Origin: Microbacterium sp. 3J1
GTDB taxonomy: Bacteria; Actinomycetota; Actinomycetes; Actinomycetales; Microbacteriaceae
Assembly (NCBI RefSeq): GCF_001049495.1
Contig: NZ_CDWI01000014.1
Location: forward strand, 248,001 to 312,000
DNA length: 64,000 bases
Direction: 5' to 3'
The notes under the pieces were generated by a model. The model saw nothing but the letters and a program-made list of their open reading frames with translations. It had not been told where the DNA came from and searched no databases. Positions 46,898 to 56,283 of the stretch are shown here, one piece after another. Made by a program: the position numbers and the translations under genes. Numbering within the stretch: position 1 is the stretch's first letter; every line of letters begins with the position of its first letter.

Positions 46898-47962
46898 CTA
46901 TGCGGTGGCCAGCTCGCGGCTGACGCCGATCCACTCGTCGAGCTTCGCCGCCGCGCGACCGTCGTCGACCGCGGCCGAGGCTCGCTCATATCCTTCGCGC
47001 AGCCGCTCGAGGATCGGGCGCTGCACCTGAGTCGCATCCTGCGACAGCTCGAACGCCACGATGCCGGCGGCCGCGTTGAGCAGGACGATGTCACGCACCG
47101 CGCCGGTCTCTCCGGCGAGGGTGCGCCGGAGTATGTCGGCGTTGTGCTCCGGAGACCCGCCGATGAGGTCGGCCAGGTCGGCGATCGGGATCCCGAGATC
47201 GCGCGGATCGAGGTCGTGCTCGTGGATGTCCCCGCGTGTGACCTCCCAGATCCTGCTGTGGCCCGTGGTCGTGAGCTCGTCGAGACCGTCGTCGCCGCGG
47301 AAGACGAGAGCGGTCGCACCCCGAGTTCGGAACACGCCCGTGATGAGGGGGACGCGTTCCATCTGCGCGACGCCGACCGCGTTGGCCTCTGCGCGGGCCG
47401 GATTGCAGAGCGGGCCGAGCATGTTGAAGACGGTGGGGACCCCGAGCTGCGCGCGCACGGCTCCCGCGTGCTTGAAGCCGGGGTGGAACGCTCCGGCCCA
47501 GGCGAACGTGATCCCCGTGCGGTCGAGGATGGAGGAGACGGATGCCGGGTCCAGGGTCAGCTCCAGGCCCAGGGCACTGAGCACATCGGACGACCCGGAC
47601 GACGAGCTCGCCGCGCGGTTGCCGTGCTTGACCACCGGGATGCCGGTGGCCCCGATGATGACGGCCGCGGTGGTCGAGACGTTGACCGTGCCGACCCGGT
47701 CTCCTCCGGTGCCGACGATGTCGAGCACGTTGGGCGACACCGGCAGCGGCACGGCGGCCTCGAGGATTGCGTCGCGGAATCCCACGATCTCGTCGATCGT
47801 CTCTCCCTTGGCGCGCAGCGCCACCAGGAATCCGGCGAGCTGGGCCTCGGTGACGTCGCCGCGCATGATCTGCCGCATGGCCCAGGTCGATTCCCAGACG
47901 CTGAGATCGCGACGCTCCAGAAGTGTGGTGAGCAGATCGGACCAGGTCAGGGAATCAGCCAT
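46898..47962 (-). CDS. trpD: Anthranilate phosphoribosyltransferase
   Basis: TrpD transfers phosphoribose from PRPP to anthranilate in tryptophan synthesis. The 354-residue protein has GTGGDRVGTVNVST for PRPP binding, KHGNRAASSSSGSSDVL, and the family NPAR block. Other trp genes are not in the window. ATG 47962 follows TAGGAT by 7 nt and has no ribosome site, so a leaderless message is likely; the longer frame lies in the intergenic region. Confidence 0.95.
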   Translation of the reverse strand: MADSLTWSDLLTTLLERRDLSVWESTWAMRQIMRGDVTEAQLAGFLVALRAKGETIDEIVGFRDAILEAAVPLPVSPNVLDIVGTGGDRVGTVNVSTTAAVIIGATGIPVVKHGNRAASSSSGSSDVLSALGLELTLDPASVSSILDRTGITFAWAGAFHPGFKHAGAVRAQLGVPTVFNMLGPLCNPARAEANAVGVAQMERVPLITGVFRTRGATALVFRGDDGLDELTTTGHSRIWEVTRGDIHEHDLDPRDLGIPIADLADLIGGSPEHNADILRRTLAGETGAVRDIVLLNAAAGIVAFELSQDATQVQRPILERLREGYERASAAVDDGRAAAKLDEWIGVSRELATA

Positions 47963-47969
47963 GTGTGCG

Positions 47970-47975
47970 ATCCTA
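47970..47975 (-). promoter_or_regulatory. Leaderless -10 element of trpD
   Basis: TAGGAT reads leftward and ATG follows after 7 nt, with CGCACAC between and no purine-rich site. It is the same hexamer and spacing as at nrdR. Confidence 0.6.
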
Positions 47976-48071
47976 TCGGCGTCGAGAAAACGTGCAGATC
48001 GTTGCGCGCGCGAGACCGGCTGGGCGGCATCCCCTGTTTCCCGCGGATTCACCGAGGATTCGCAGTGTTTT

Positions 48072-48087
48072 CTTAGGGTCCCCTAAG
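48072..48087. promoter_or_regulatory. 16-bp palindrome in the trpD/ctaE divergent region
   Basis: CTTAGGG-TC-CCCTAAG is a perfect 7-2-7 inverted repeat, 68 bp before ctaE and 110 bp before trpD. It is a strong operator candidate. The half-sites recall DtxR/IdeR boxes, but the spacing does not match that consensus. Confidence 0.55.
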
Positions 48088-48154
48088 TCGCTGCACGTCG
48101 AATCGACGGCCCGCGGTGCGAGAATCATGCCCGCGGATCGGCCATAATGGAGGG

Positions 48155-48808
48155 GTGACGACCTCAGCGACGTATGCCCCGGCGGCAAGAACGATCAAGC
48201 GCCCCAATCCGGTAGCTGTCGGCACCATTGTGTGGCTCGGCAGCGAGGTGATGTTCTTCGCGGGACTCTTCGCGATCTACTTCACGCTCCGCAGCACCTC
48301 CCCCGAGCTCTGGGCCGACCGCACCGAACTGCTGAACGTACCGTTCGCGTTCGTCAACACCGCGATCCTCGTGCTCTCGTCGTTCACCTGCCAGATGGGC
48401 GTGTTCGCCGCAGAGGACCTGCAGCCGTACCGCATCGCCAAGGGGCAGAAGAACGGCGCCGGTCGTCGTCGCCTCTTCGGCTGGGGCATGGTCGAGTGGT
48501 TCTTCCTGACCTTCGCGCTCGGTGCCATCTTCGTCTCCGGCCAGGTCTGGGAGTATGCGCAGCTCGTCGCTGAGGGCATGCCGATCAGCGCCGACTCGTA
48601 CGCCTCGGCGTTCTACATCACCACCGGCTTCCACGCGCTGCACGTCACCGGCGGTCTCATCGCGTTCCTGCTGGTGATCGGACGCGCATACGCCGTCAAG
48701 AATTTCCGGCACAAGGAGGCGACCTCCTCGATCGTGGTGTCCTATTACTGGCACTTCGTCGACGTCGTCTGGATCGTGCTGTTCGTCGTTATCTACTTCC
48801 TGAAATAA
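48155..48808 (+). CDS. ctaE: Cytochrome c oxidase subunit III (CtaE)
   Basis: CtaE is subunit III of the aa3 oxidase in the inner membrane. The 217-residue protein has five predicted helices, with [11 protein letters not shown] in the first and [15 protein letters not shown] at the end, the family signature. GTG 48155 is preceded by AGGGG and by a CATAAT element 6 nt further. It leads the ctaE-qcrC-qcrA-qcrB cluster, linking oxidase to the bc1 complex. The other oxidase subunits are encoded at 54109-57186. Confidence 0.93.
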   Translation: MTTSATYAPAARTIKRPNPVAVGTIVWLGSEVMFFAGLFAIYFTLRSTSPELWADRTELLNVPFAFVNTAILVLSSFTCQMGVFAAEDLQPYRIAKGQKNGAGRRRLFGWGMVEWFFLTFALGAIFVSGQVWEYAQLVAEGMPISADSYASAFYITTGFHALHVTGGLIAFLLVIGRAYAVKNFRHKEATSSIVVSYYWHFVDVVWIVLFVVIYFLK

Positions 48809-48828
48809 GAGCGGAGCTGATCCCCGAG

Positions 48829-49632
48829 ATGGCACGAGAGAAGAAGCGCCGTTCGAACGGCCGACGCAGCCCACTGGCCGCGGCGGCACTCATCGGAGCA
48901 GGCCTCATGATCACCGGCGCCGTGTACGCCGGCGCGTCCGCGGCGTTCGCGGCGACCGACACCCCGACGGCTGCGGAGACGACGCTCACGGTCGAGGACG
49001 GCGAGAAGCTGTTCACGGCCAACTGCGCCACCTGCCATGGCCTCGACCTGCAGGGCACCCCCAACGGCCCCAGCCTCTACGGCGTGGGCGAGCTCGCGGT
49101 CGAGTTCCAGGTCTCGACCGGCCGCATGCCGCTGCAGATGCAGGGGCCGCAGGCCCCCCAGAAGGAGCCGCAGTTCACCGAGGAGCAGATCCTCGCGATG
49201 GCCTCCTACGTGCAGTCCGAGGCCCCCGGCCCCACCTTCCCCGCTGACGAGATCCTCGACGGCGAGGGCGACGTGGCACACGGCGCCGAGCTCTTCCGCG
49301 TCAACTGCGCGATGTGCCACAACGTGGCCGCCGCCGGTGGAGCGCTCACGGAGGGCAAGTACGCCCCCGCCATCACGGAGACGAGCGCTCTGCACATCTA
49401 TGCAGCCATGGTCACCGGCCCCCAGAACATGCCCGTCTTCGGCGACATGAACCTGTCGGACGAGGACAAGCGCGACATCATCTCGGCGCTGCTCTTCCAG
49501 CAGCAGTCCGTGCAGGTCGGCGGGTTCTCGCTCGGTTCGCTCGGTCCGGTCTCCGAGGGCCTGTTCGCCTGGATCTTCGGAATCGGCGCGCTTGTCGCGA
49601 TCACCGTGTGGATCACGGCGAAGTCCAACTGA
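48829..49632 (+). CDS. qcrC: Diheme cytochrome c subunit of the bc1 complex (QcrC)
   Basis: QcrC carries two c-type hemes and links the bc1 complex to cytochrome oxidase without a soluble cytochrome c. The 267-residue protein has an N-terminal signal-anchor, CATCH at 66-70 and CAMCH at 160-164, and a C-terminal membrane helix (about 235-262). The two hemes replace free cytochrome c in actinobacterial supercomplexes. It lies 20 nt after ctaE. Confidence 0.96.
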   Translation: MAREKKRRSNGRRSPLAAAALIGAGLMITGAVYAGASAAFAATDTPTAAETTLTVEDGEKLFTANCATCHGLDLQGTPNGPSLYGVGELAVEFQVSTGRMPLQMQGPQAPQKEPQFTEEQILAMASYVQSEAPGPTFPADEILDGEGDVAHGAELFRVNCAMCHNVAAAGGALTEGKYAPAITETSALHIYAAMVTGPQNMPVFGDMNLSDEDKRDIISALLFQQQSVQVGGFSLGSLGPVSEGLFAWIFGIGALVAITVWITAKSN

Positions 49633-49668
49633 CGCTTAATCATCGAAGAGGAACGTACGAGGAGCACC

Positions 49669-50745
49669 ATGGCACACGACGACGACTCGCAGGCTCTTGA
49701 CAGGGCCTACCAGCCCTCTCCGGGGCTGGGTGTCGCAGTCAGCGATCCCGTGCAGAACCCCGGGCTGCCGCCGCACCGCGAGCGGATGACCGACAAGGAC
49801 CCGCGTGCCGAGAAGGCTGCGGAGCGCACGGTCTACACCCTGTTCTACCTCTCGCTGGCCGGTAGCATCTGGGCGGTCGCCGCCTACATGCTCTTCCCGA
49901 TCGAGAGCGGCGCTCTCATCGACATCCGCCAGAACAACCTCTTCATCGGTCTGGGCATCTCGCTCGCGCTGCTCGCCATCGGCATCGGTGCGATCCACTG
50001 GTCCAAGGCTCTGATGAGCGACAAGGAGCACATCGAGTACCGCCACCCCACCCGTGGCAAGGACTCGACCCGCGAGGCGGCGGTCAACGCTTTCTCCGCC
50101 GCCAATGAGGAGTCCGGATTCGGGCGCCGTACGATGATCCGCAACTCGCTGTTCGCAGCGATCGTCGCCTCGATCATCCCGGGTGTCACGCTGTTCCGCG
50201 GCCTCGCGCCGCACAGCACCCCGGACGACCCCACGGCGGGCGACCCGGTGGTTCTGCTCAAGCACACGATGTGGGAGAAGGGCGCTCGCCTCGTCCGCGA
50301 CCCCGACGGGACGCCGATCCGCGCTGCGGACGTCACCCTCGGCTCCGCCTTCCACGTCATCCCGGAGGAGCTCGCGGAGCTCAGCCACCACGACGGCTAC
50401 CTCGAGGAGAAGGCCAAGGCCATCGTCCTGATGATGCGCCTGCGTCCCGAGCAGCTCGTCGAGGCTGAGGACCGCAAGGACTGGTCGTACGACGGCATCG
50501 TCGCGTACTCGAAGGTCTGCACGCACGTCGGCTGCCCCGTGGCCCTGTACGAGCAGCAGACGCACCACCTCCTCTGCCCCTGCCACCAGTCGCAGTTCGA
50601 TGTGACGGATCACGCCAAGGTCATCTTCGGCCCGGCTGCGCGACCGCTGCCTCAGCTGCCCATCACCGTCGACGACGAGGGCTACCTCGTCGCACGCAGT
50701 GACTTCACCGAGCCCGTCGGCCCGAGCTTCTGGGAGCGCCATTGA
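49669..50745 (+). CDS. qcrA: Rieske iron-sulfur subunit of the bc1 complex (QcrA)
   Basis: The 358-residue protein has about three membrane helices (near 64-82, 86-105, 163-178), as in the actinobacterial form, and a C-terminal Rieske domain. Cluster ligands are Cys284 and His286 (CTHVGC) and Cys303 and His306 (CPCH); Cys289 and Cys305 form the disulfide. Its stop overlaps the start of qcrB (TTGA), so both are made together. Confidence 0.95.
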   Translation: MAHDDDSQALDRAYQPSPGLGVAVSDPVQNPGLPPHRERMTDKDPRAEKAAERTVYTLFYLSLAGSIWAVAAYMLFPIESGALIDIRQNNLFIGLGISLALLAIGIGAIHWSKALMSDKEHIEYRHPTRGKDSTREAAVNAFSAANEESGFGRRTMIRNSLFAAIVASIIPGVTLFRGLAPHSTPDDPTAGDPVVLLKHTMWEKGARLVRDPDGTPIRAADVTLGSAFHVIPEELAELSHHDGYLEEKAKAIVLMMRLRPEQLVEAEDRKDWSYDGIVAYSKVCTHVGCPVALYEQQTHHLLCPCHQSQFDVTDHAKVIFGPAARPLPQLPITVDDEGYLVARSDFTEPVGPSFWERH

Positions 50746-52556
50746 GCACCGCAACGCTGTCCAAAGAGGACAAGGACACCAAGGCGCCTCTCGGCGGCCG
50801 CTTCGTCGGCGCCGCGTCGAACTACATCGATGAGCGCACCAGCCTCTCCGGCTTCGTCAAGGAGCTCGGCCGCAAGATCTTCCCCGACCACTGGTCGTTC
50901 ATGCTGGGTGAGATCGCGCTGTGGAGCTTCGTGGTCGTGTTCCTCTCCGGAACCTTCCTGACGTTCTTCTTCGAGGCCTCCATGGTCGAGACGCACTACA
51001 CGGGTGCCTATGCCCCGATGCGCGGCATCGCGATGTCGGCCGCCCTCGAGTCGTCGCTGAACATCTCGTTCGATCTCCGTGGCGGACTCCTGGTTCGCCA
51101 GATCCACCACTGGGCCGCGCTGGTCTTCATCGCCGGCATCGGCGTGCACATGCTGCGCGTCTTCTTCACCGGTGCCTTCCGCAAGCCGCGTGAGCTGAAC
51201 TGGGTGATCGGCTTCGTACTGTTCATCCTCGCGATGGCCGAGGGCTTCACCGGCTACTCGCTCCCCGACGACCTCCTGTCGGGCAACGGCCTGCGCATCA
51301 TCGACGGCATGATCAAGGGAATCCCCCTGATCGGAACCTGGACCTCCTTCATGCTGTTCGGCGGGGAGTTCCCCGGCACAGCGATCGTCGGTCGCCTGTA
51401 CACGCTGCACATCCTGCTGCTGCCGCTGCTGGTCATCGGCCTCATCGTCGTGCACCTGATGCTCATGATCGTCAACAAGCACACGCAGTTCGCCGGCCCG
51501 GGCCGAACGAACGAGAACGTCGTGGGCTACCCGATGATGCCGGTCTACATGTCGAAGATGGGCGGCTACCTGTTCATCGTGTTCGGCGTGATCGTGCTGA
51601 TCGCGACGTTCTTCCAGATCAACCCGATCTGGAACTACGGTCCCTACGACCCCTCCCCCGTGTCCGCCGGTACCCAGCCCGACTGGTACATCGGCTTCGC
51701 GGACGGGGCGCTGCGACTCGCACCGTCGAACCTCGACATCGTGTTCCTCGACCGCACGTGGTCGTTCGGCATCCTGCTGCCTCTCGTCGTGCTCGGTCTG
51801 TTCATCGTCGTGGTCGCGATCTATCCCTTCCTCGAGGCGTGGATCACCGGTGACAAGCGCGAGCACCACATCGCTCAGCGCCCGCGCAACGCCGCGACGC
51901 GCACGGCGATCGGCGCTGCCGGCGTCATCTTCTACGCGGTCCTGTGGGCTGCTGCCTCGTCTGACCTCATCGCGACGCACTTCATGCTCACGATGGAGGG
52001 CGTGATCCACACCCTCCAGGCTCTGCTCTTCATCGGCCCGGTGCTCGGCTACTTCGTCACCAAGCGCATCGCGCTCGCTCTGCAGAAGAAGGACCGCGAG
52101 ATCGTCCTGCACGGTTTCGAGTCGGGTCGCATCGTCCGCCTTCCCGGAGGCGAGTTCATCGAGGTGCACCAGCCGGTCGACAAGTACGACCGGTGGAAGC
52201 TCATCGATCACGACGGCTACGAGCCCCTCGTCGTGCGACCGAACGCCAAGGGACGGATCTCCTGGACGCAGAACCTGCGATCCTCGGTCTCCCGCTGGTT
52301 CTACGAGGATCGTCTCGCTCCGCTCACGCAGGCCGAGGTCGCGGCTGCCGATGCGCACCAGCACCACGTGCTCGCACAGGACGAGGAGATCGAGCTCGCC
52401 GAGATCCAGGGTGCACACGAGCGCGCCGGGTTCCCTGACGCTCCTCTGACGGCCGACGAGACGCACGTGGACGAGACGCCCAACACTCCCAGCACGGTCA
52501 TCTCGACCGAGCCGGTGAAGCGGCCTCGCAACAAGAAGTCGGAAGACGACGCCTGA
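50742..52556 (+). CDS. qcrB: Cytochrome b subunit of the bc1 complex (QcrB)
   Basis: QcrB holds the two b-hemes and the quinone sites. The 604-residue protein has the usual membrane core, with heme ligands in RQIHHWAALVF and GRLYTLHILLLPLL regions and a PDWYIGFADGALR loop, followed by a long soluble C-terminal extension (about 450-604) found in actinobacteria. The start is TTG 50742, overlapping the qcrA stop. It is the last gene before a strong terminator. Confidence 0.95.
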   Translation: MSTATLSKEDKDTKAPLGGRFVGAASNYIDERTSLSGFVKELGRKIFPDHWSFMLGEIALWSFVVVFLSGTFLTFFFEASMVETHYTGAYAPMRGIAMSAALESSLNISFDLRGGLLVRQIHHWAALVFIAGIGVHMLRVFFTGAFRKPRELNWVIGFVLFILAMAEGFTGYSLPDDLLSGNGLRIIDGMIKGIPLIGTWTSFMLFGGEFPGTAIVGRLYTLHILLLPLLVIGLIVVHLMLMIVNKHTQFAGPGRTNENVVGYPMMPVYMSKMGGYLFIVFGVIVLIATFFQINPIWNYGPYDPSPVSAGTQPDWYIGFADGALRLAPSNLDIVFLDRTWSFGILLPLVVLGLFIVVVAIYPFLEAWITGDKREHHIAQRPRNAATRTAIGAAGVIFYAVLWAAASSDLIATHFMLTMEGVIHTLQALLFIGPVLGYFVTKRIALALQKKDREIVLHGFESGRIVRLPGGEFIEVHQPVDKYDRWKLIDHDGYEPLVVRPNAKGRISWTQNLRSSVSRWFYEDRLAPLTQAEVAAADAHQHHVLAQDEEIELAEIQGAHERAGFPDAPLTADETHVDETPNTPSTVISTEPVKRPRNKKSEDDA

Positions 52557-52573
52557 TCCAGGCCGACTCCCTG

Positions 52574-52606
52574 AAGGGCCCTGTCCGTTTTTCGGACAGG
52601 GCCCTT
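52574..52606 (+). terminator. Terminator of the ctaE-qcrCAB operon
   Basis: AAGGGCCCTGTCCG and CGGACAGGGCCCTT form a perfect 14-bp stem with a TTTTT loop and a short TTTC end, 18 nt after qcrB. Confidence 0.85.
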
Positions 52607-52632
52607 TCACGTGGGCGTGCAAGGATCGGGGA

Positions 52633-53043
52633 ATGACCTCCGTCCGCCTCATCCGCACGCCGGCGCTCGCCCCCGCTCCCTACGCCCACGCAGCTACGGC
52701 TCCGGCGGGCTCACGTCTGATCTTCCTCGCTGGCGCGTGCCCGCTCGACGAGGACGGACGCACGACCGCTCCCGGGGACTACGCTGCCCAGGCCGCGCAC
52801 TGCATTCGCACGCTCCGGACAGCACTTCGGGCCAGCGGAGCCGACCTGACCGATGTCATCAGCACACGAGTGCTCGTCGCGTCGTCCTCGCAGGCCGACC
52901 TCGTGACCGCCTGGGATGTGGTCCACGAGGCATTCGGATCGCACGACGTCCCCAGCACGCTGCTCGGCGTCACCGTGCTCGGCTATGAGGATCAGCTGGT
53001 CGAGATCGAAGCGGTCGCGGCCATCTCGGAAGATGCCCGATGA
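52633..53043 (+). CDS. RidA-family protein lacking the conserved arginine
   Basis: The 136-residue protein has the RidA/YjgF trimer fold signatures: an N-terminal IFLAGACPLDEDG segment and a C-terminal VEIEAVAAI strand with the conserved Glu. The position of the active-site arginine (PARS in E. coli RidA) reads VPSTL, so the residue is missing. It is therefore probably not a canonical imine deaminase and may belong to a divergent Rid subfamily. It overlaps the GNAT gene by ATGA. Confidence 0.85.
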   Translation: MTSVRLIRTPALAPAPYAHAATAPAGSRLIFLAGACPLDEDGRTTAPGDYAAQAAHCIRTLRTALRASGADLTDVISTRVLVASSSQADLVTAWDVVHEAFGSHDVPSTLLGVTVLGYEDQLVEIEAVAAISEDAR

Positions 53044-53543
53044 GCGTGACGATCAGGCCAGCCTCGGCATCCGATGCGGAGCACGTCGCGTCGATCGAAC
53101 GTGATGCGGACGTACTGCTCACAGACAGCTTCGGCGCATCCGAGTGGCCCCCCGCCGGTGACGCCGTCGAGCGGATCGGCGGCCCGGGATTCGTGCTGCT
53201 GCTGGAGGATCCGAGTGACGACTCCCCCGCGGGATTCGTGCACGTCCTGGATGCGGACGGTCACGCCCACCTCGAGCAGCTGTCCGTGCGGCCTGCTGTC
53301 GGGCGTCGGGGGTTCGGACGGCTGCTCGTGACCGCAGCGCTCGACGAGGCGCGCGCTCGCGGCTACACCCGCGTCACCCTGCGCACCTACGCCGACGTTC
53401 CCTGGAACGCGCCCTTCTACGCCTCCTGCGGCTTTCTCGAGAGCATCCCGGAGACGGCATTCCAACTCCGTCTCGTGGACACCGAGGCGGCGATCGGCAT
53501 CGACCGGTACGGTCGACGGGTGCAGATGACGATCGAGCTCTGA
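53040..53543 (+). CDS. GNAT-family N-acetyltransferase
   Basis: The 167-residue cytoplasmic protein has the GNAT acetyl-CoA site: the LSVRPAVGRRGFGRLLV motif A with an RxxGxG pattern, and a later FYASCGF segment. The acceptor is unknown. It is translated together with the RidA-like protein through a 4-nt overlap. It ends 93 nt before the rhodanese gene. Confidence 0.85.
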   Translation: MSVTIRPASASDAEHVASIERDADVLLTDSFGASEWPPAGDAVERIGGPGFVLLLEDPSDDSPAGFVHVLDADGHAHLEQLSVRPAVGRRGFGRLLVTAALDEARARGYTRVTLRTYADVPWNAPFYASCGFLESIPETAFQLRLVDTEAAIGIDRYGRRVQMTIEL

Positions 53544-53624
53544 GGCGCCGCTACCGTTCGAGAGAATGGCGGAAACCTGCTCCCCCGAGTCCGTATGCGA
53601 TGCGCGCAGCCTCTCTGCCGCTTC

Positions 53625-53630
53625 TAGGCT
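53625..53630 (+). promoter_or_regulatory. Leaderless -10 element of the rhodanese gene
   Basis: TAGGCT is followed by 6 nt and ATG 53637, with no ribosome site. Confidence 0.55.
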
Positions 53631-53636
53631 GAGATC

Positions 53637-54056
53637 ATGATCGATCGAGCCGACTACTACGCAGCCAAGCTCTCGTACGAGACGGATGCCAGCGACGTCC
53701 ATGCCGCCCTCAGAGCCGGTGAAGACCTCATCGTCGTCGACGTCCGGTCGGATGAGGCCTGGGCGCAGGGACGTGTGTCCGGCGCCGTGCACATGCACTA
53801 CAGCGAGATCACGACTCGAGCCCCCGTGGAGATCCCCCGGGATGCGGCAGTCGTGGTGTACTGCTGGAGCCCGGGCTGCAACGCCGGGGCGAAGGGAGCG
53901 CTCGAGTTCGCTCGGCTCGGCTATGACGTGCGTGAGATGATCGGCGGGTTCGAGTACTGGGTCAGGGAGGGCTATCCCGTCGAGGACGCCGATGGTGTCC
54001 ACCGTCGCCCCGTGGACCCGCTGACGGGCATCGCTCGGGTGCGCACTCGCGCGTGA
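53637..54056 (+). CDS. Rhodanese-domain protein
   Basis: The 139-residue cytoplasmic protein has the rhodanese fold: LIVVDVRSDEAWAQGRVSGAVHM, the loop YCWSPGCNAGAKGA with cysteines at both ends, and a C-terminal EMIGGFEYWVREGYPV. Rhodaneses move sulfane sulfur between thiols. The first cysteine of the loop is the expected persulfide carrier. It stands alone, between a leaderless promoter and a bidirectional terminator. Confidence 0.88.
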   Translation: MIDRADYYAAKLSYETDASDVHAALRAGEDLIVVDVRSDEAWAQGRVSGAVHMHYSEITTRAPVEIPRDAAVVVYCWSPGCNAGAKGALEFARLGYDVREMIGGFEYWVREGYPVEDADGVHRRPVDPLTGIARVRTRA

Positions 54057-54066
54057 TTGTGGCATA

Positions 54067-54103
54067 CGACAAAGGCCCCCGGGATTCCCGGGGGCCTTTG
54101 TCG
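54067..54103. terminator. Bidirectional terminator between the rhodanese and ctaF genes
   Basis: A perfect 18-bp inverted repeat with a 1-nt centre (CGACAAAGGCCCCCGGGA and its complement) separates two convergent genes. Runs of T on each side are TTTGTCG and its mirror. Confidence 0.85.
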
Positions 54104-54108
54104 TCTGA

Positions 54109-54543
54109 TCAGCGTGCGAAGTTGCCGCGGTAGTACTCGTACACCCAGCCGATGATCGCGATCACGAAGATCGACAGACCGATCGGGAGGAGGAACTGGC
54201 CGACAGCGAGTCCCACGACGAAGATACCGGCGGAGGCGGCCAGCACGATCGGCCACCACGACCACGGGCTGAACTCGCCGAGCTCGGGGTCTCCGTCGTC
54301 GATGTCGCTCGTCAGGATGTCTTCGGGCAGCTCACCGTTCTGCGCCTTGTGCGTCCGGTCGAGGTAGAACGCGATCATCGCACCCATGAAGGCGGCGAAG
54401 AACAGCGCCACGGTGCCGACCCACTCGATGCGCATCGCGAAGTTCTCGGCCGGCGTGGCCAGGATGTGCCAGCCGGTGTAGACGACGCCGACGAGGGCGA
54501 AGAACGCGGTGAGGATCCACCAGAGGATGACGTTGTCGCGCAT
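54109..54543 (-). CDS. ctaF: Cytochrome c oxidase subunit IV (CtaF, actinobacterial)
   Basis: The 144-residue protein has four predicted helices (about 7-27, 42-62, 95-113, 114-133). It matches the actinobacterial subunit IV family (FFALVGVVYTGWHI, ending VYEYYRGNFAR). It is the last gene of ctaC-ctaD-ctaF, 3 nt after ctaD. Confidence 0.9.
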   Translation of the reverse strand: MRDNVILWWILTAFFALVGVVYTGWHILATPAENFAMRIEWVGTVALFFAAFMGAMIAFYLDRTHKAQNGELPEDILTSDIDDGDPELGEFSPWSWWPIVLAASAGIFVVGLAVGQFLLPIGLSIFVIAIIGWVYEYYRGNFAR

Positions 54544-54546
54544 GGC

Positions 54547-56280
54547 TCAGTGGCCCTCTCGCTCGCCGGGGGCAGTGGTCGCGAACTCGGCCGCCTCGGG
54601 GTGGTTCAGGTCGAACGCCGGGCGCTCGCTGCGGATGCGCGGGATCGAGGTGAAGTTGTGCCGCGGAGGCGGGCAGGACGTCGCCCATTCGAGCGATGCA
54701 CCATAGCCCCACGGGTCGTTGACGGTCACCTTCGGTGCCTTGCGGGCTGTGATCCACACGTTGAGGAAGAACGGCAACATCGACGCACCGAGGATGATCG
54801 CGCCGATCGTCGACACCTGGTTGCCCCACGTCCATCCGTCGGCTTCGGAGTAGTCCGCGTAACGGCGGACCATGCCGTCGACACCCAGCCAGTGCTGGAT
54901 CAGGAACGTCATGTGGAAGCCGATGAACAGCATCCAGAAGTGCACGTACCCGAGGCGCTCGTTCAGCATCCGCCCCGTCCACTTCGGCCACCAGAAGTAG
55001 AACCCGGCGAACATCGCGAACACGACCGTGCCGAAGACGACGTAGTGGAAGTGCGCGACCACGAAGTACGAGTCCGAGAGGTGGAAGTCCAGCGGCGGAG
55101 CCGCGAGGATGACACCGGTCAGACCGCCGAAGACGAACGACACGAGGAACCCGAGAGCGAAGACCATCGGCGTCTCGAAAGTGACCGAGCCTCGCCAGAG
55201 GGTGCCGATCCAGTTGAAGATCTTCACACCCGTCGGGACGGCGATGAGCATCGTCATCAGCGCGAAGAACGGCAGCAGGACCGAGCCGGTCACGTACATG
55301 TGGTGCGCCCACACCGCGACCGAGAGGGCGGCGATGGCGATCGTCGCGTAGACGAGGGTCTTGTACCCGAAGATCGGCTTGCGGCTGAAGACCGGGAAGA
55401 TCTCCGACACGATGCCGAAGAACGGCAGCGCGATGATGTACACCTCGGGGTGCCCGAAGAACCAGAACAGGTGCTGCCACAGCAGGACGCCGCCGTTCTG
55501 CGGGTCGTAGATGTGGGCACCGAGCACACGGTCAGCACCGGCCGCGAAGATCGCCGCGGCGAGCACGGGGAACGCCATGAGGATCAGGAGGCTCGTGATG
55601 AGCGTGTTCCACGAGAAGATCGGCATGCGCCACATGGTCATTCCCGGGGCGCGCATGGTGATGATCGTCGTGATGAAGTTCACCGCGCCGAGGATCGTGC
55701 CGAAGCCGGAGATGCCGAGACCCAGCATCCAGAGGTTTCCACCGGCGCCCGGCGAGAACGACGCACTGGCCAGGGGCTGATACGCGAACCATCCGAAGGA
55801 TGCTGCACCCTGCGGGGTGAGGAAGCCGGCGACCGCGATCGTGGAGCCGAACAGGAACAGCCAGAAGGCGAAGGCGTTGAGGCGCGGGAACGCGACGTCG
55901 GGAGCACCGATCTGCAGCGGCAGGATCGCGTTGGCGAACCCTGCGAACAGCGGCGTCGCGAACATCAGCAGCATGATCGTGCCGTGCATCGTGAACAGCT
56001 GGTTGTACTGCTCCTTGGTGGGGACGATCTGCATCCCGGGAGCGAACAGCTCTGCGCGGATCACGAGTGCCATCACGCCGCCGAGCAGGAAGAACAGCAC
56101 CGAGGCGATGAGGTACATGTACCCGATCGTCTTGTGGTCGGTGGAGGTGATCCACTTGACGACGATGTTGCCCTTCTGCTCGACGCGCGAGGAGCTCATG
56201 AGAGCAGCCTGGCGTGCGGGCAGGGTGGTGGGGCGGGAGCGAGGGGCCTCGTCGGTGCGGGGGGCTTCAGTGGTCGACAT
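54547..56280 (-). CDS. ctaD: Cytochrome c oxidase subunit I (CtaD)
   Basis: CtaD is the catalytic aa3-type heme-copper subunit. The 577-residue protein has about 12 helices, the heme/copper motif [11 protein letters not shown] with the crosslinked His-Tyr pair, and AHHMYV for copper and heme ligands. A ~30-residue Arg/Pro/Ala-rich head precedes [21 protein letters not shown]. It sits between ctaC (3-nt gap) and ctaF. Confidence 0.96.
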   Translation of the reverse strand: MSTTEAPRTDEAPRSRPTTLPARQAALMSSSRVEQKGNIVVKWITSTDHKTIGYMYLIASVLFFLLGGVMALVIRAELFAPGMQIVPTKEQYNQLFTMHGTIMLLMFATPLFAGFANAILPLQIGAPDVAFPRLNAFAFWLFLFGSTIAVAGFLTPQGAASFGWFAYQPLASASFSPGAGGNLWMLGLGISGFGTILGAVNFITTIITMRAPGMTMWRMPIFSWNTLITSLLILMAFPVLAAAIFAAGADRVLGAHIYDPQNGGVLLWQHLFWFFGHPEVYIIALPFFGIVSEIFPVFSRKPIFGYKTLVYATIAIAALSVAVWAHHMYVTGSVLLPFFALMTMLIAVPTGVKIFNWIGTLWRGSVTFETPMVFALGFLVSFVFGGLTGVILAAPPLDFHLSDSYFVVAHFHYVVFGTVVFAMFAGFYFWWPKWTGRMLNERLGYVHFWMLFIGFHMTFLIQHWLGVDGMVRRYADYSEADGWTWGNQVSTIGAIILGASMLPFFLNVWITARKAPKVTVNDPWGYGASLEWATSCPPPRHNFTSIPRIRSERPAFDLNHPEAAEFATTAPGEREGH

Positions 56281-56283
56281 GGC

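Noticed and set aside
48072..48087. DtxR/IdeR iron box
   Set aside because: The half-sites look similar, but the 19-bp consensus spacing is not met, so I list it only as an unassigned palindrome.
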